Shown here: piece by piece, positions 1 to 6,870 of the stretch
Layout: every line of letters begins with the position of its first letter
Position numbering within the stretch: position 1 is the first letter of the stretch
Assembly: GCA_965603205.1 (NCBI GenBank)
Contig: CBFDCC010000006.1
Location: 1-64,000 of the forward strand
Direction: 5' to 3'
Length of the DNA stretch: 64,000 bases
Origin: Temperatibacter sp965603205
Lineage (GTDB): Bacteria; Pseudomonadota; Alphaproteobacteria; Sphingomonadales; Kordiimonadaceae
Translations under genes and position numbers: made by a program
The notes under the pieces: model-generated
Seen by the model: the letters and a program-made list of their open reading frames with translations, nothing else
Told to the model about the DNA's origin: nothing
The model's database searches: none

Positions 1-61
1 CCGCCAGATCTTCTAAAGATTGTAGTAAAATTACACTTCATCCATAATGTTAGAGCTTTAT

Positions 62-96
62 AAAACCCGCTTACCTTCATTGGTAAGCGGGTTTTT
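62..96. terminator. Bidirectional intrinsic terminator
   Basis: A perfect 14-bp stem (AAAACCCGCTTACC with its complement, 62-75 and 82-95) encloses a 6-nt loop and ends in a T run on the + strand and, because of the leading A run, also on the - strand. It can end the acetyltransferase gene to its right (- strand) and any + strand gene entering from the left. The first 63 bases contain an open + frame ending in TAA at 61-63, which could be the tail of an upstream gene, but nothing in 20 codons identifies it. Confidence 0.85.
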
Positions 97-123
97 CTTG
101 TTTTGGTATAGGAAGTTAACGCA

Positions 124-606
124 TTAAGACTTTGCGAAGTCATTTAAAGTATTACCTACAAGGCGGTAACCTATCCATTCTGGCGTCGCTACAGCACCAA
201 CTGATTCATAAAAATCAATTGCTGGTTTATTCCAGTCTAAGACTTGCCACTGGAAGCGTCCGCAATTCTTAGAAACCGCTATTTTTGCAAGATGTTTTAG
301 CAGCAAAAGGCCAGCACCAAGGCCGCGCGCATCTGGTGTCACGTATAAATCCTCTAAATAGAGTCCATTTTTGGCCTGCCAAGTAGAATAATTGAAAAAA
401 TAGATTGAAAAGCCTATAGGGGTGCCATCCTTTTCGCAAATTATAGCTTGTGTGCAGCTGTTAGGACCAAAAATTGAAGATGTAATAGTATCAACGGTTG
501 CCTCTACTTCATCTTCAGCATTTTCATAGGTCGCTAATTCTATAATGAAACGTAGAATTAAGGCTGCGTCTTTGGGTACTGCGTCTCTAATTCTAATATT
601 AGGCAT
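124..606 (-). CDS. GNAT family N-acetyltransferase (SSAT/thialysine-acetyltransferase type)
   Basis: A 160-residue acetyl-CoA-dependent N-acetyltransferase. The order of motifs is that of the spermidine/thialysine acetyltransferase branch: N-terminal IRIRDAVPKDA, a central GLYLEDLYVTPDARGLGAG acetyl-CoA-binding segment (motif A), and WNKPAIDFYESVGA near the C-terminus (motif B). The substrate, probably a polyamine or small amine, cannot be read from sequence. An upstream ATG at 648 is in frame, but the ATG at 606 is preferred: it has AGGGA about 8 nt upstream and the family normally starts at this point. It stands alone between two terminators. The family call is firm and the substrate is not. 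Confidence 0.85.
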   Translation of the reverse strand: MPNIRIRDAVPKDAALILRFIIELATYENAEDEVEATVDTITSSIFGPNSCTQAIICEKDGTPIGFSIYFFNYSTWQAKNGLYLEDLYVTPDARGLGAGLLLLKHLAKIAVSKNCGRFQWQVLDWNKPAIDFYESVGAVATPEWIGYRLVGNTLNDFAKS

Positions 607-656
607 ATACGATGTCCCTTTAGTCCTTGTTTGAATGAATCCTAACATCGGACATC

Positions 657-685
657 AAAAAAGGCGACTAAAATAGCCGCCTTTT
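657..685 (-). terminator. Intrinsic terminator of the porin gene
   Basis: A 12-bp stem with one A/C mismatch (659-670 with 674-685) and a 3-nt loop is followed on the - strand by a T run (657-662). It lies about 20 bp beyond the stop codon of the porin gene and separates it from the acetyltransferase. Confidence 0.75.
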
Positions 686-706
686 CATTGTTTTAAGTAA
701 TTTAGC

Positions 707-1945
707 CTAGAATTTAGTAGTTAACATTGCCCAGAGTTTAGTTGTATCTGTTGCATGCATATCCGCGTCATAGAAGGCTGCTTTAAGCGTTAGGTTGACT
801 GTTTTATTTAGTTGCTTAGCGACAACGAAGTCTAGCTCTGAACCATAATCTATGCTGCCGATATCTGATTTGAAATCATGGTATATGGCTTTGAAAAGCG
901 TACCACCCATAGCACTACCCTTAGGAACTTTATAAGCGAGTGTTGCGTAGATATCTTTTAGTCCGCCACCCGGTGTGCCGAGAAATTTATCAGCAAAACC
1001 GTTGAATTTATGCAGAGTAGCAAGTGGAGTAGCAAACCCTTTACCATTATCTGAACCTAAAACCTCAAAGCCCAGTGACGCAGAGAAGCCATTAGAGGCA
1101 AAGTTAACATCACCAGCCCAATAGTCGGCACTATAATCTGTTTGCTTAGTAGCGTAATCAGACTGATTAGCATATTCGACTGCGTAACCTAACTTTGATC
1201 CGCTATCCAGTTTCTTCTTACCAGAAACACGCAATGAGAATGTTTTAGATGAGAGAGCTGAGTCTGCCGCCACAATATCAGTGTCTAGATTTACTAGTAG
1301 GCCTAGAGCTTCTACCTTTAGCATTGGACTTGCAGCATAGATGAGATTGAAAGCGTGCGTCTTTGTGTCTAAATTCCCAAGAGGGTGATCTTTTGAGAAA
1401 ATACGGTTCACATTCCAAACATAGCCATAGATTGCTGTGAATTTATCTTTTGAATAAATTGCAGCGGCCGCGTCATATGTTTGATCATTTTGACGCCAGC
1501 CAACTGTACCAACATAGCGTTGATTGCCAAGATTTAAGGCTTGGCGTCCACCCTTTAGAGTGAGGCCGTTATTGGAATAAGTTATATAGGCTTGGTTAAG
1601 CTCAGTTGAAGCAGGATCTGCAACAACTGGATACTGAGTTTTGCCATTAATAGTGTTATTATAATGAGTAGAGCCTAACACGAAACTATGTTCAAACTCA
1701 GCAAAGGCTGAAAAGCCCTTATAAGTGCCTGTTTTATAGTTTAACTTTGTTCTAACTGTTGAGGCTGTTGCATTTTTGTCAATGCCGTCTTGATCTACTG
1801 ATTCTAAGCGATATCTGACATTTATATTGGTATCACCATTCGATAATGCATCTACTAGGCTGTCAGCCTCTGCAGCTTGAATGTTTGTTGGCGAAAAAGC
1901 CAATGCTGTTAAAATTGCTATAGTCGATGTTTGAAATATTTTCAT
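707..1945 (-). CDS. Outer-membrane porin-like beta-barrel protein (alginate-export/OprD-like)
   Basis: A 412-residue precursor with a Sec signal peptide (about residues 1-24, cleavage after IQAA). The mature part is rich in alternating polar/hydrophobic strands and glycine/aromatic girdles, and ends in phenylalanine as BAM-inserted outer-membrane proteins do. The early NVRYRLESVDQDG segment and the EFEHSF, LKGGRQALNLGNQRYVG and WRQNDQTYDA strands resemble the Alginate_exp-type porin family; the substrate is unknown. The start is fixed by an AGGAGG ribosome site 6 nt before the ATG. A TATAAT-like box lies on the - strand at 1982-1977. The gene is divergent from the molybdopterin operon. A barrel is well supported, the subfamily less so. 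Confidence 0.75.
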   Translation of the reverse strand: MKIFQTSTIAILTALAFSPTNIQAAEADSLVDALSNGDTNINVRYRLESVDQDGIDKNATASTVRTKLNYKTGTYKGFSAFAEFEHSFVLGSTHYNNTINGKTQYPVVADPASTELNQAYITYSNNGLTLKGGRQALNLGNQRYVGTVGWRQNDQTYDAAAAIYSKDKFTAIYGYVWNVNRIFSKDHPLGNLDTKTHAFNLIYAASPMLKVEALGLLVNLDTDIVAADSALSSKTFSLRVSGKKKLDSGSKLGYAVEYANQSDYATKQTDYSADYWAGDVNFASNGFSASLGFEVLGSDNGKGFATPLATLHKFNGFADKFLGTPGGGLKDIYATLAYKVPKGSAMGGTLFKAIYHDFKSDIGSIDYGSELDFVVAKQLNKTVNLTLKAAFYDADMHATDTTKLWAMLTTKF

Positions 1946-1976
1946 TATTTCCTCCTAAATTTCTGTCTATGCAGGC

Positions 1977-2017
1977 ATTATAGTCGTTAATGAAATGGTG
2001 TGCATGACTTTGATCAA
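1977..2017 (-). promoter_or_regulatory. Putative porin promoter with an upstream TTGATCAA palindrome
   Basis: Read on the - strand, TATAAT (1982-1977) sits about 30 bp upstream of the porin start, but no good -35 box lies 16-18 bp before it. An 8-bp palindrome TTGATCAA (2010-2017) is centred about 43 bp upstream of the expected start site, where an activator could bind. It contains FNR-type half-site letters but lacks the 4-bp spacer, so the regulator is unknown. Confidence 0.3.
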
Positions 2018-2061
2018 GTTATATTGCATTATACATAACTAGTGATAAAAAATAAGAGCAT

Positions 2062-2102
2062 TTGACATATCTCAAGTGATTATGGTGTAAGATATGTATG
2101 AT
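2062..2102 (+). promoter_or_regulatory. FNR/FixK-like site and promoter of the moaD operon
   Basis: TTGAC-ATAT-CTCAA at 2062-2075 matches the FixK/FnrL consensus TTGAY-N4-RTCAA at all but one position. A TATGAT -10 box lies at 2097-2102, giving a predicted start site near 2109. The box would then be centred about 40.5 bp upstream, the class II activator position. No -35 hexamer is present at the usual distance, which fits activator dependence. The assignment is an inference from motif and spacing. Confidence 0.4.
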
Positions 2103-2149
2103 ATTGACAGATACAATCATGATAACATGCTAATGAATAGTGAACATAT

Positions 2150-2410
2150 ATGACGGATGAAATTACAGTTCAGCTTTTTGGTGCTTTTAGGGATTATGAT
2201 CCCAGTGGAAAGACTAAAATAGCCTATAGAGATAATATGACGGCTTTAGACATAAAAGAAAGTCTGATCGAATGCCTAGGGGGTGGTCCTAAGCTTGAAA
2301 GACTAATCTCCATGTCAGCCCTAGCTGATGATGAAACTATTTACCGTGATGGCGCACCGATTGAAAAGAATAAGACGTTAGCAATATTACCACCAGTAGC
2401 TGGTGGCTAG
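2150..2410 (+). CDS. moaD: Molybdopterin synthase small (sulfur carrier) subunit MoaD
   Basis: An 86-residue ubiquitin-fold sulfur carrier. It ends in the required Gly-Gly (PPVAGG), whose C-terminal glycine is adenylated and thiocarboxylated in the family, and has the hydrophobic-glycine pattern LAILPPVAGG before it. It donates sulfur to cyclic pyranopterin monophosphate within the MoaD2-MoaE2 complex to make molybdopterin. It is the first gene of a tight operon with moaE, mobA and moeA. The moaD start shows no strong Shine-Dalgarno sequence. The sulfurase and MoeB-like activating enzyme are not in this window. Confidence 0.9.
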   Translation: MTDEITVQLFGAFRDYDPSGKTKIAYRDNMTALDIKESLIECLGGGPKLERLISMSALADDETIYRDGAPIEKNKTLAILPPVAGG

Positions 2411-2426
2411 ATAAGGAAGACTGTAT

Positions 2427-2906
2427 ATGTCGAATATAATTGATGTGGGGATATCTGAGGAAACCCTAGATATTAAACATGCATATGATGTAGTTGATGC
2501 GGGTGCCAATGGTGCCGTGACCACATTTGTTGGTGTTGTGCGTAATAGAAATCAAGGCAGGGATGTTCTTGGAGTGTCTTATGATGTATTTGACGCACTT
2601 GGTGTGAATACGCTGCAAAAATTATGCGAAGAGGCTCAGGCGAAGTGGGGGCCTATTAATGTTTATTGTTGGCACTATAAAGGACGCTTAGAGGTTGGCG
2701 GCATTAGTGTAATTATAGCTGTATCAAGCCCGCACAGAGATGAAAGTTACCAAGCCAATAGATACATCATTGAAGCAATAAAGCATCAAGTGCCCGTCTG
2801 GAAAAAAGAGCATTATGTAGATGGGGACAGTGAATGGACAGAGGGCTGTGAGCTGTGTCACGGACCAGATGAAGAGCATGATCATAGCAAGCATAATCAT
2901 GGCTAG
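2427..2906 (+). CDS. moaE: Molybdopterin synthase catalytic subunit MoaE with a His-rich tail
   Basis: A 159-residue large subunit of molybdopterin synthase, which transfers sulfur from the MoaD C-terminus into the precursor. Family motifs are present in order: TTFVGVVRN near residue 32, HYKGRLEVGG near 87, SSPHRDESYQA near 107, and the catalytic IKHQVPVWKKE with conserved lysines near 121-130. After the usual C-terminus the protein continues with CELCHGPDEEHDHSKHNHG. This is a cysteine- and histidine-rich tail that could bind metal, which is unusual for MoaE. Its last 8 bases overlap the mobA start. The family call is firm; the tail's role is unknown. Confidence 0.93.
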   Translation: MSNIIDVGISEETLDIKHAYDVVDAGANGAVTTFVGVVRNRNQGRDVLGVSYDVFDALGVNTLQKLCEEAQAKWGPINVYCWHYKGRLEVGGISVIIAVSSPHRDESYQANRYIIEAIKHQVPVWKKEHYVDGDSEWTEGCELCHGPDEEHDHSKHNHG

Positions 2907-3426
2907 TCAGGTTATAGGGTTAATTTTAGCTGGTGGGCGCTCTAGTCGCATGGGCCAAGATAAATCACAGATGGTATGGCGTGGTAAGTCATTGATTGAT
3001 CATGCTCGCGATACCTTGTTAGAATCTGGGTGCGAGAGCGTTCGGGTGTTGGGCGGTGATCAGGACGAGAGTGTTGGTGACGATAAGCCATTTGCTGGGC
3101 CAGGCGTTGCCCTTTCATGTTATTTAAACAAGCAAGAGGCTGATGCGAGGTTTCTTTTAATGCCTGTGGATATGCCAGCAGTAACGGCAAAATTTCTACG
3201 ATGGCTTATGGGGCAAGATAAGACGACTATTGTGCATGGGAAACCTTTGCCAGCTTATATAGTGAATAGATTTGAGCCAATTGATGAATGCGCTAAATTA
3301 CGTGATGTGTTTAGTCAGTTATCTGCTATTTCTATTGATAATATACCAAGTGAGTTTGAAGTATTAATGGGCAATGTAAATACGCCTGAGGATTTTAGTC
3401 AGTTACAAAGTGAGTTTGATGGATAA
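2899..3426 (+). CDS. mobA: Molybdenum cofactor guanylyltransferase MobA
   Basis: A 175-residue nucleotidyltransferase that couples GMP from GTP to Mo-molybdopterin, giving the bis-MGD precursor used by DMSO-reductase family enzymes. The N-terminal signature GLILAGGRSSRMGQDKS binds the GTP phosphates, and LMPVDMPAVTAKFL carries the metal-binding Asp. An upstream ATG at 2821 lies inside moaE in another frame. The start at 2899 puts the signature at the N-terminus and overlaps the moaE stop by 8 bp, suggesting translational coupling. It is slightly shorter than E. coli MobA. Its presence implies that the cell makes bis-MGD enzymes. Confidence 0.9.
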   Translation: MASQVIGLILAGGRSSRMGQDKSQMVWRGKSLIDHARDTLLESGCESVRVLGGDQDESVGDDKPFAGPGVALSCYLNKQEADARFLLMPVDMPAVTAKFLRWLMGQDKTTIVHGKPLPAYIVNRFEPIDECAKLRDVFSQLSAISIDNIPSEFEVLMGNVNTPEDFSQLQSEFDG

Positions 3427-3428
3427 GT

Positions 3429-4724
3429 ATGATGAATCCTGAACTAAGAAGTTACAAAGAAGCAATGAAGATAATTTTAGGCTGCGCTATGGTTAAGCCA
3501 GTCAAGACTGTTGCGTTAAATGAAGCATTGAATGCTGTCTTAGCAGAAGATGCATGCGCGCGAGTGGCTGCGCCGAGGTTTCATAACTCCGCTATGGATG
3601 GTTTTACCTTACGTGCAGAGGATGCAGCGGCTGCGACAGCTGATGCCCCTATACGGCTGAAAATAACCAATAGCCTACCTGCGGGGGATGATGTCTCGCC
3701 ACCCAGTTTGCAGCCCCATACAGTAGTTGAAATTATGACAGGGGCAGCAACACCATCTGGTGCTACGACAGTTGTACCAGTGGAAAATGCCGTTATAGAA
3801 GATGGTTATATGCTATTTACCAGCCCCGCAGAAGATGATCGACATATTCGCCGCAGTGGTGAGGACTTTGAAGAAGGTCAAGTGATATTACCCGCAGGTC
3901 ACATTGTTAGCGTTAATAGTATTCCTGCACTAACGGCTGCTGGGATTTCTGAGCTAATAGTTAGGCCTACGCCAAATGTTGCATGGGTTTCTACTGGTAG
4001 GGAGCTGGTAGATGATTTCTCGCAGGAGTTAGGCCCAAACCAAATCTATAATTCAACGGGGTTATATGGCCGAGCAGCACTAGAGTCTATTGGTGCAAAT
4101 GTTGGACACCAAGCAACCGTTAGCGATGATGGTGAGAGCTTTAGAATTGCGATGAAGGATATATTATCTAAGGATATTGACGTCATCATCTCTACTGGCG
4201 CTGTATCTGTGGGCAAATATGATTTTGTCCGCACTGAACTTGAAGCGATGGGGGCTGAAATTTTACTTCATAAAGCTAGGGTTCGCCCTGGAAAGCCAAT
4301 TTTATTTGCGCAACTACCTTGCGGTACTTATTTCTTTGGACTGCCTGGCAATCCAGTATCCTCAGCAATGGGGCTTAGAGTTTTTGTCATGCCATTCCTT
4401 CGCGCTTTATCCGCTATGACTGATGAGAAGACAATGAAAGCGGTATTGTCACAAAATGTATCATCAGCGGGAAAGCTAACAGTGTTTTTAAAGGCTCATT
4501 ATTATATTGATGATGACGCCATAGTGAAAGTAAAGGCACTCCGAGGACAGCAAAGCTTTAAGGTAGCACCTATGGTTTCTCAAAACTGCTGGCTGCTGCA
4601 TCCTGAAGGTACAGATGCATTAAAGGCTGGTGATGTTGTTGAGTTTTTACCATTTTTCCCAATTGAACCTCAACATATAGACGAAATAAATGCCGAAGGT
4701 GGAATGACGAGTAGCTGTTGCTAG
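3429..4724 (+). CDS. moeA: Molybdopterin molybdenumtransferase MoeA
   Basis: A 431-residue MoeA/gephyrin-type enzyme that inserts molybdate into adenylylated molybdopterin. The sequence shows RFHNSAMDGFTLRAED near residue 52, the EIMTGAATPSGATTVVPVE segment near 100, ISTGAVSVGKYDF (MoCF-type core) near 255, and FGLPGNPVSSAMGL near 300, followed by the C-terminal beta domain. It begins 2 bp after mobA and closes the moaD-moaE-mobA-moeA operon. A second ATG directly follows the first; either could be used. The C-terminus ends in SCC, whose relevance is unknown. Confidence 0.93.
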   Translation: MMNPELRSYKEAMKIILGCAMVKPVKTVALNEALNAVLAEDACARVAAPRFHNSAMDGFTLRAEDAAAATADAPIRLKITNSLPAGDDVSPPSLQPHTVVEIMTGAATPSGATTVVPVENAVIEDGYMLFTSPAEDDRHIRRSGEDFEEGQVILPAGHIVSVNSIPALTAAGISELIVRPTPNVAWVSTGRELVDDFSQELGPNQIYNSTGLYGRAALESIGANVGHQATVSDDGESFRIAMKDILSKDIDVIISTGAVSVGKYDFVRTELEAMGAEILLHKARVRPGKPILFAQLPCGTYFFGLPGNPVSSAMGLRVFVMPFLRALSAMTDEKTMKAVLSQNVSSAGKLTVFLKAHYYIDDDAIVKVKALRGQQSFKVAPMVSQNCWLLHPEGTDALKAGDVVEFLPFFPIEPQHIDEINAEGGMTSSCC

Positions 4725-4815
4725 ACGTTTAGTGGGCCGAATTCTTTGGCCAGTTCAATACATGAAGTTTACTATCTTTAATTGCTTCTGTGATTATCTT
4801 GTTTAACTTAATATA

Positions 4816-4852
4816 ATGCATAGCCTTAGACGTAGAATCTAAGACTATGCAT
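4816..4852. other. Inverted repeat between convergent genes
   Basis: ATGCATAG-C-CTTAGA (4816-4830) pairs with TCTAAG-A-CTATGCAT (4838-4852) around a 7-nt loop, with a single mismatch. It lies between the convergent moeA and SulP genes, so it may help end transcription, but neither side has a clear T run. It could instead be a protein-binding site or a stabilising 3' hairpin. Confidence 0.5.
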
Positions 4853-4877
4853 AAAGACAGAATTTTCAGGGTGGTAT

Positions 4878-6443
4878 TTACTCTCGATAATTTTGAGAAT
4901 AATCAACAACAACCTCATATAATGGGTCTTCAATGACAGCGACTTCTACCATCCTGTCAGCGCGTTTTAGTAGATGTTTACAGCTGTCACTCAAGTGACA
5001 TAGGTGTAATTTTTTGCCTGCTTTTTCATATTTGTCTGCGAGCCTATCAATGGCTTCGATGCCTGAGCTATCCCACACACGCGCATGCAAGAAATCGATT
5101 ATAACATCATCAGTGTCATTTTCTGGTGCGAAGATACCTAAGAAGCTGTCTGTTGAGCCAAAGAATAGTGGGCCAAATATAGTATAAATATTATTGCCAT
5201 TCTCGTCTTTATTTTCATGCACGTGTATATGAGTGGCGGATTCCCAGCTAAATACGAGTGCTGAAATAATCACGCCTACTATCACCGCCATGGCAAGATC
5301 GCTAATGACCGTTACAGTGGTTACAATGATAAGGATGATTACATCACTAGGCTTCATTCGTGATAAAAATTCAAAGGTACGCCAAGCAAAAGTACCAATC
5401 ACAACCATGAACATCACGCCAACTAGGGCGGCTAATGGTATTTGCTCAATCCAGCTAGAGGCAAACAATATGAAAGCAAGAAGGAAGAGGGCTGCAGCAA
5501 TCCCTGATATACGGCTTTTGCCGCCAGATTTTACATTGATCATACTTTGGCCAATCATTGCGCAACCACCCATGCCGCCAAAAAAACCCGTAACAAGATT
5601 AGAAACGCCTTGTGCAGCACATTCACGTGATGCACCGCCATGCTTGTTAGTCATCTCGCCAACAAGGTTGAGCGTTAATAATGATTCAATTAATCCAATG
5701 GCGGCTAATGTTAACGAATAAGGGAATATGATTTTAAAAGTTTCAAACGAAAAGGGAACTGATGGAATATGAAATAATGGTAAGCCACCTTCGATGGAGG
5801 CCAAATCCCCTACGCGCGGTACATTAATATCCGCAAAGATCACTAATAAACTAACAGCGCCAATAGCCATAAGCGGCGCAGGTATAGATGTTGTTAATTT
5901 AGGTGTGAATTGGATGATGAGCATTGTTAGCGCTGTTAGGCCAAGCATCATCATTAAGGGGCCACCAGACATCCAAACAGCACTGCCGTCAGGTCCTGCT
6001 GCTTTGAATTGACCCATTTGGGCCAGAAAAATAACAATGGCGAGGCCGTTAACAAATCCCAACATAACGGGATAAGGGACCATGCGGATGAATTTTCCCC
6101 AGCGCAGGACACCTGCGAGAATTTGAAAAATGCCCATTAGCACGACTGTCGCGAATAAATATTCAACGCCGTGCTGCATCACAAGAGCCACCATAACAAC
6201 AGCCAATGCTCCAGTTGCACCAGATATCATGCCAGGGCGCCCACCAAAGATTGCAGTGATTAAGCCCACGATAAAGGCGGCATATAGACCGACAAGAGGA
6301 TGAACTTGAGCAACAAAAGCAAAGGCAACGGCTTCAGGAACTAGCGCGAGCGCTACAGTCAGGCCTGAAAGTATTTCTATTCGAGAAGATGTGAAGGAGC
6401 TAATACCTAGTTCTTCAATCCAATTTTTTAGTGCAGCTTGCAT
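4878..6443 (-). CDS. SulP family inorganic anion transporter with STAS domain
   Basis: A 521-residue inner-membrane transporter. Residues about 20-400 form the Sulfate_transp core, with many hydrophobic helices and signatures such as ALALVPEAVAFAFVA, GLYAAFIVGLITAIFGGRPGMISGATGA and GMGGCAMIGQSMINVKSGG. The C-terminal 110 residues form a STAS domain (DDVIIDFLHARVWDSSGIEAIDRLAD). Family members carry sulfate, bicarbonate or other anions; the substrate here is not readable. It faces the molybdenum cofactor operon convergently, so molybdate is a tempting but unsupported idea. AAGGAT before the ATG supports the start. Confidence 0.88.
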   Translation of the reverse strand: MQAALKNWIEELGISSFTSSRIEILSGLTVALALVPEAVAFAFVAQVHPLVGLYAAFIVGLITAIFGGRPGMISGATGALAVVMVALVMQHGVEYLFATVVLMGIFQILAGVLRWGKFIRMVPYPVMLGFVNGLAIVIFLAQMGQFKAAGPDGSAVWMSGGPLMMMLGLTALTMLIIQFTPKLTTSIPAPLMAIGAVSLLVIFADINVPRVGDLASIEGGLPLFHIPSVPFSFETFKIIFPYSLTLAAIGLIESLLTLNLVGEMTNKHGGASRECAAQGVSNLVTGFFGGMGGCAMIGQSMINVKSGGKSRISGIAAALFLLAFILFASSWIEQIPLAALVGVMFMVVIGTFAWRTFEFLSRMKPSDVIILIIVTTVTVISDLAMAVIVGVIISALVFSWESATHIHVHENKDENGNNIYTIFGPLFFGSTDSFLGIFAPENDTDDVIIDFLHARVWDSSGIEAIDRLADKYEKAGKKLHLCHLSDSCKHLLKRADRMVEVAVIEDPLYEVVVDYSQNYRE

Positions 6444-6657
6444 TGTAAAATCCTTTAGAAAACCGTGCTGTTATGGAGGGTGCTATACAAAGTCATTAAT
6501 TTAGGCTGCTAGTAGCAGGAAAGTTACTAAAACACTATGATTATATCGCATAAGTCTCATTTGCTTTTCAATATAAGACGGGAGCTAAAAGTCTGTTGCG
6601 TCTTATCATGAGGTTTGATGCTTTTTAAGGTAATCTGCTTTTCTATATATTGAGCTT

Positions 6658-6686
6658 TTGATTCTTTTCGATTCGATATGTAGTAT
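6658..6686 (+). promoter_or_regulatory. Candidate promoter P1 of the DUF2336 gene
   Basis: TTGATT at 6658-6663 and TAGTAT at 6681-6686 are separated by 17 bp. GANTC sites overlap the -35 element (6660) and lie in the spacer (6670), the position where GcrA acts on methylated promoters in Caulobacter. This is predicted from motif and spacing only. Confidence 0.35.
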
Positions 6687-6733
6687 TTAATAGGGCTAAT
6701 TGTATTAAATATATACTAAAATAATATAAGTAC

Positions 6734-6761
6734 TTGATTCTTTTCTTAGAATCCGTATGAT
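6734..6761 (+). promoter_or_regulatory. Candidate promoter P2 of the DUF2336 gene
   Basis: TTGATT (6734-6739), a 16-bp spacer and TATGAT (6756-6761) form a second promoter-like unit that repeats the first 12 bases of P1 exactly. GANTC sites lie at 6736, 6749 and 6759, in the -35 element, the spacer and the -10 end. The leader to the start codon would be about 100 bases. Confidence 0.4.
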
Positions 6762-6870
6762 TCGTACATGTAAATAGGTGTTGATGCTTTAAATGGTAGT
6801 CGGCAAGTGTCGATTCGAATATCGATTCGAGTTGAGTGTAGGGCGAAATAGCCCTTATTAGGAGGCAGAA

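Larger units (their letters stand above)
6444..6870 (+). promoter_or_regulatory. Long regulatory region upstream of the DUF2336 gene, rich in GANTC sites
   Basis: This 427-bp gene-free stretch separates divergent genes. It holds seven GANTC (CcrM methylation) sites at 6660, 6670, 6736, 6749, 6759, 6812 and 6824. The 9-mer TCGATTCGA, an interrupted palindrome, occurs three times (6668, 6810, 6822). The 12-mer TTGATTCTTTTC occurs twice (6658, 6734), each time followed 16-17 bp later by a -10-like hexamer (TAGTAT 6681, TATGAT 6756). A short stem AGGGC/GCCCT (6840-6855) lies just before the AGGAGG ribosome site. Cell-cycle methylation control is inferred, not shown. Confidence 0.55.

Noticed and set aside
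1..63. C-terminal end of a protein gene at the left edge
   Set aside because: The + frame is open to the TAA at 61-63, but 20 codons show no family and other frames also fit; recorded only with the terminator.
2010..2017. TTGATCAA as a full FNR site
   Set aside because: It lacks the 4-bp spacer between half-sites, so it is only a palindrome with FNR-like letters.
2821..2898. Upstream extension of mobA to the ATG at 2821
   Set aside because: It lies fully inside moaE; the GTP-binding signature belongs at the N-terminus, which the start at 2899 gives.
5233..5721. 162-codon open frame on the + strand inside the SulP gene
   Set aside because: It is an antisense shadow of the membrane-helix codons of the transporter, with no ribosome site and no recognisable motif.
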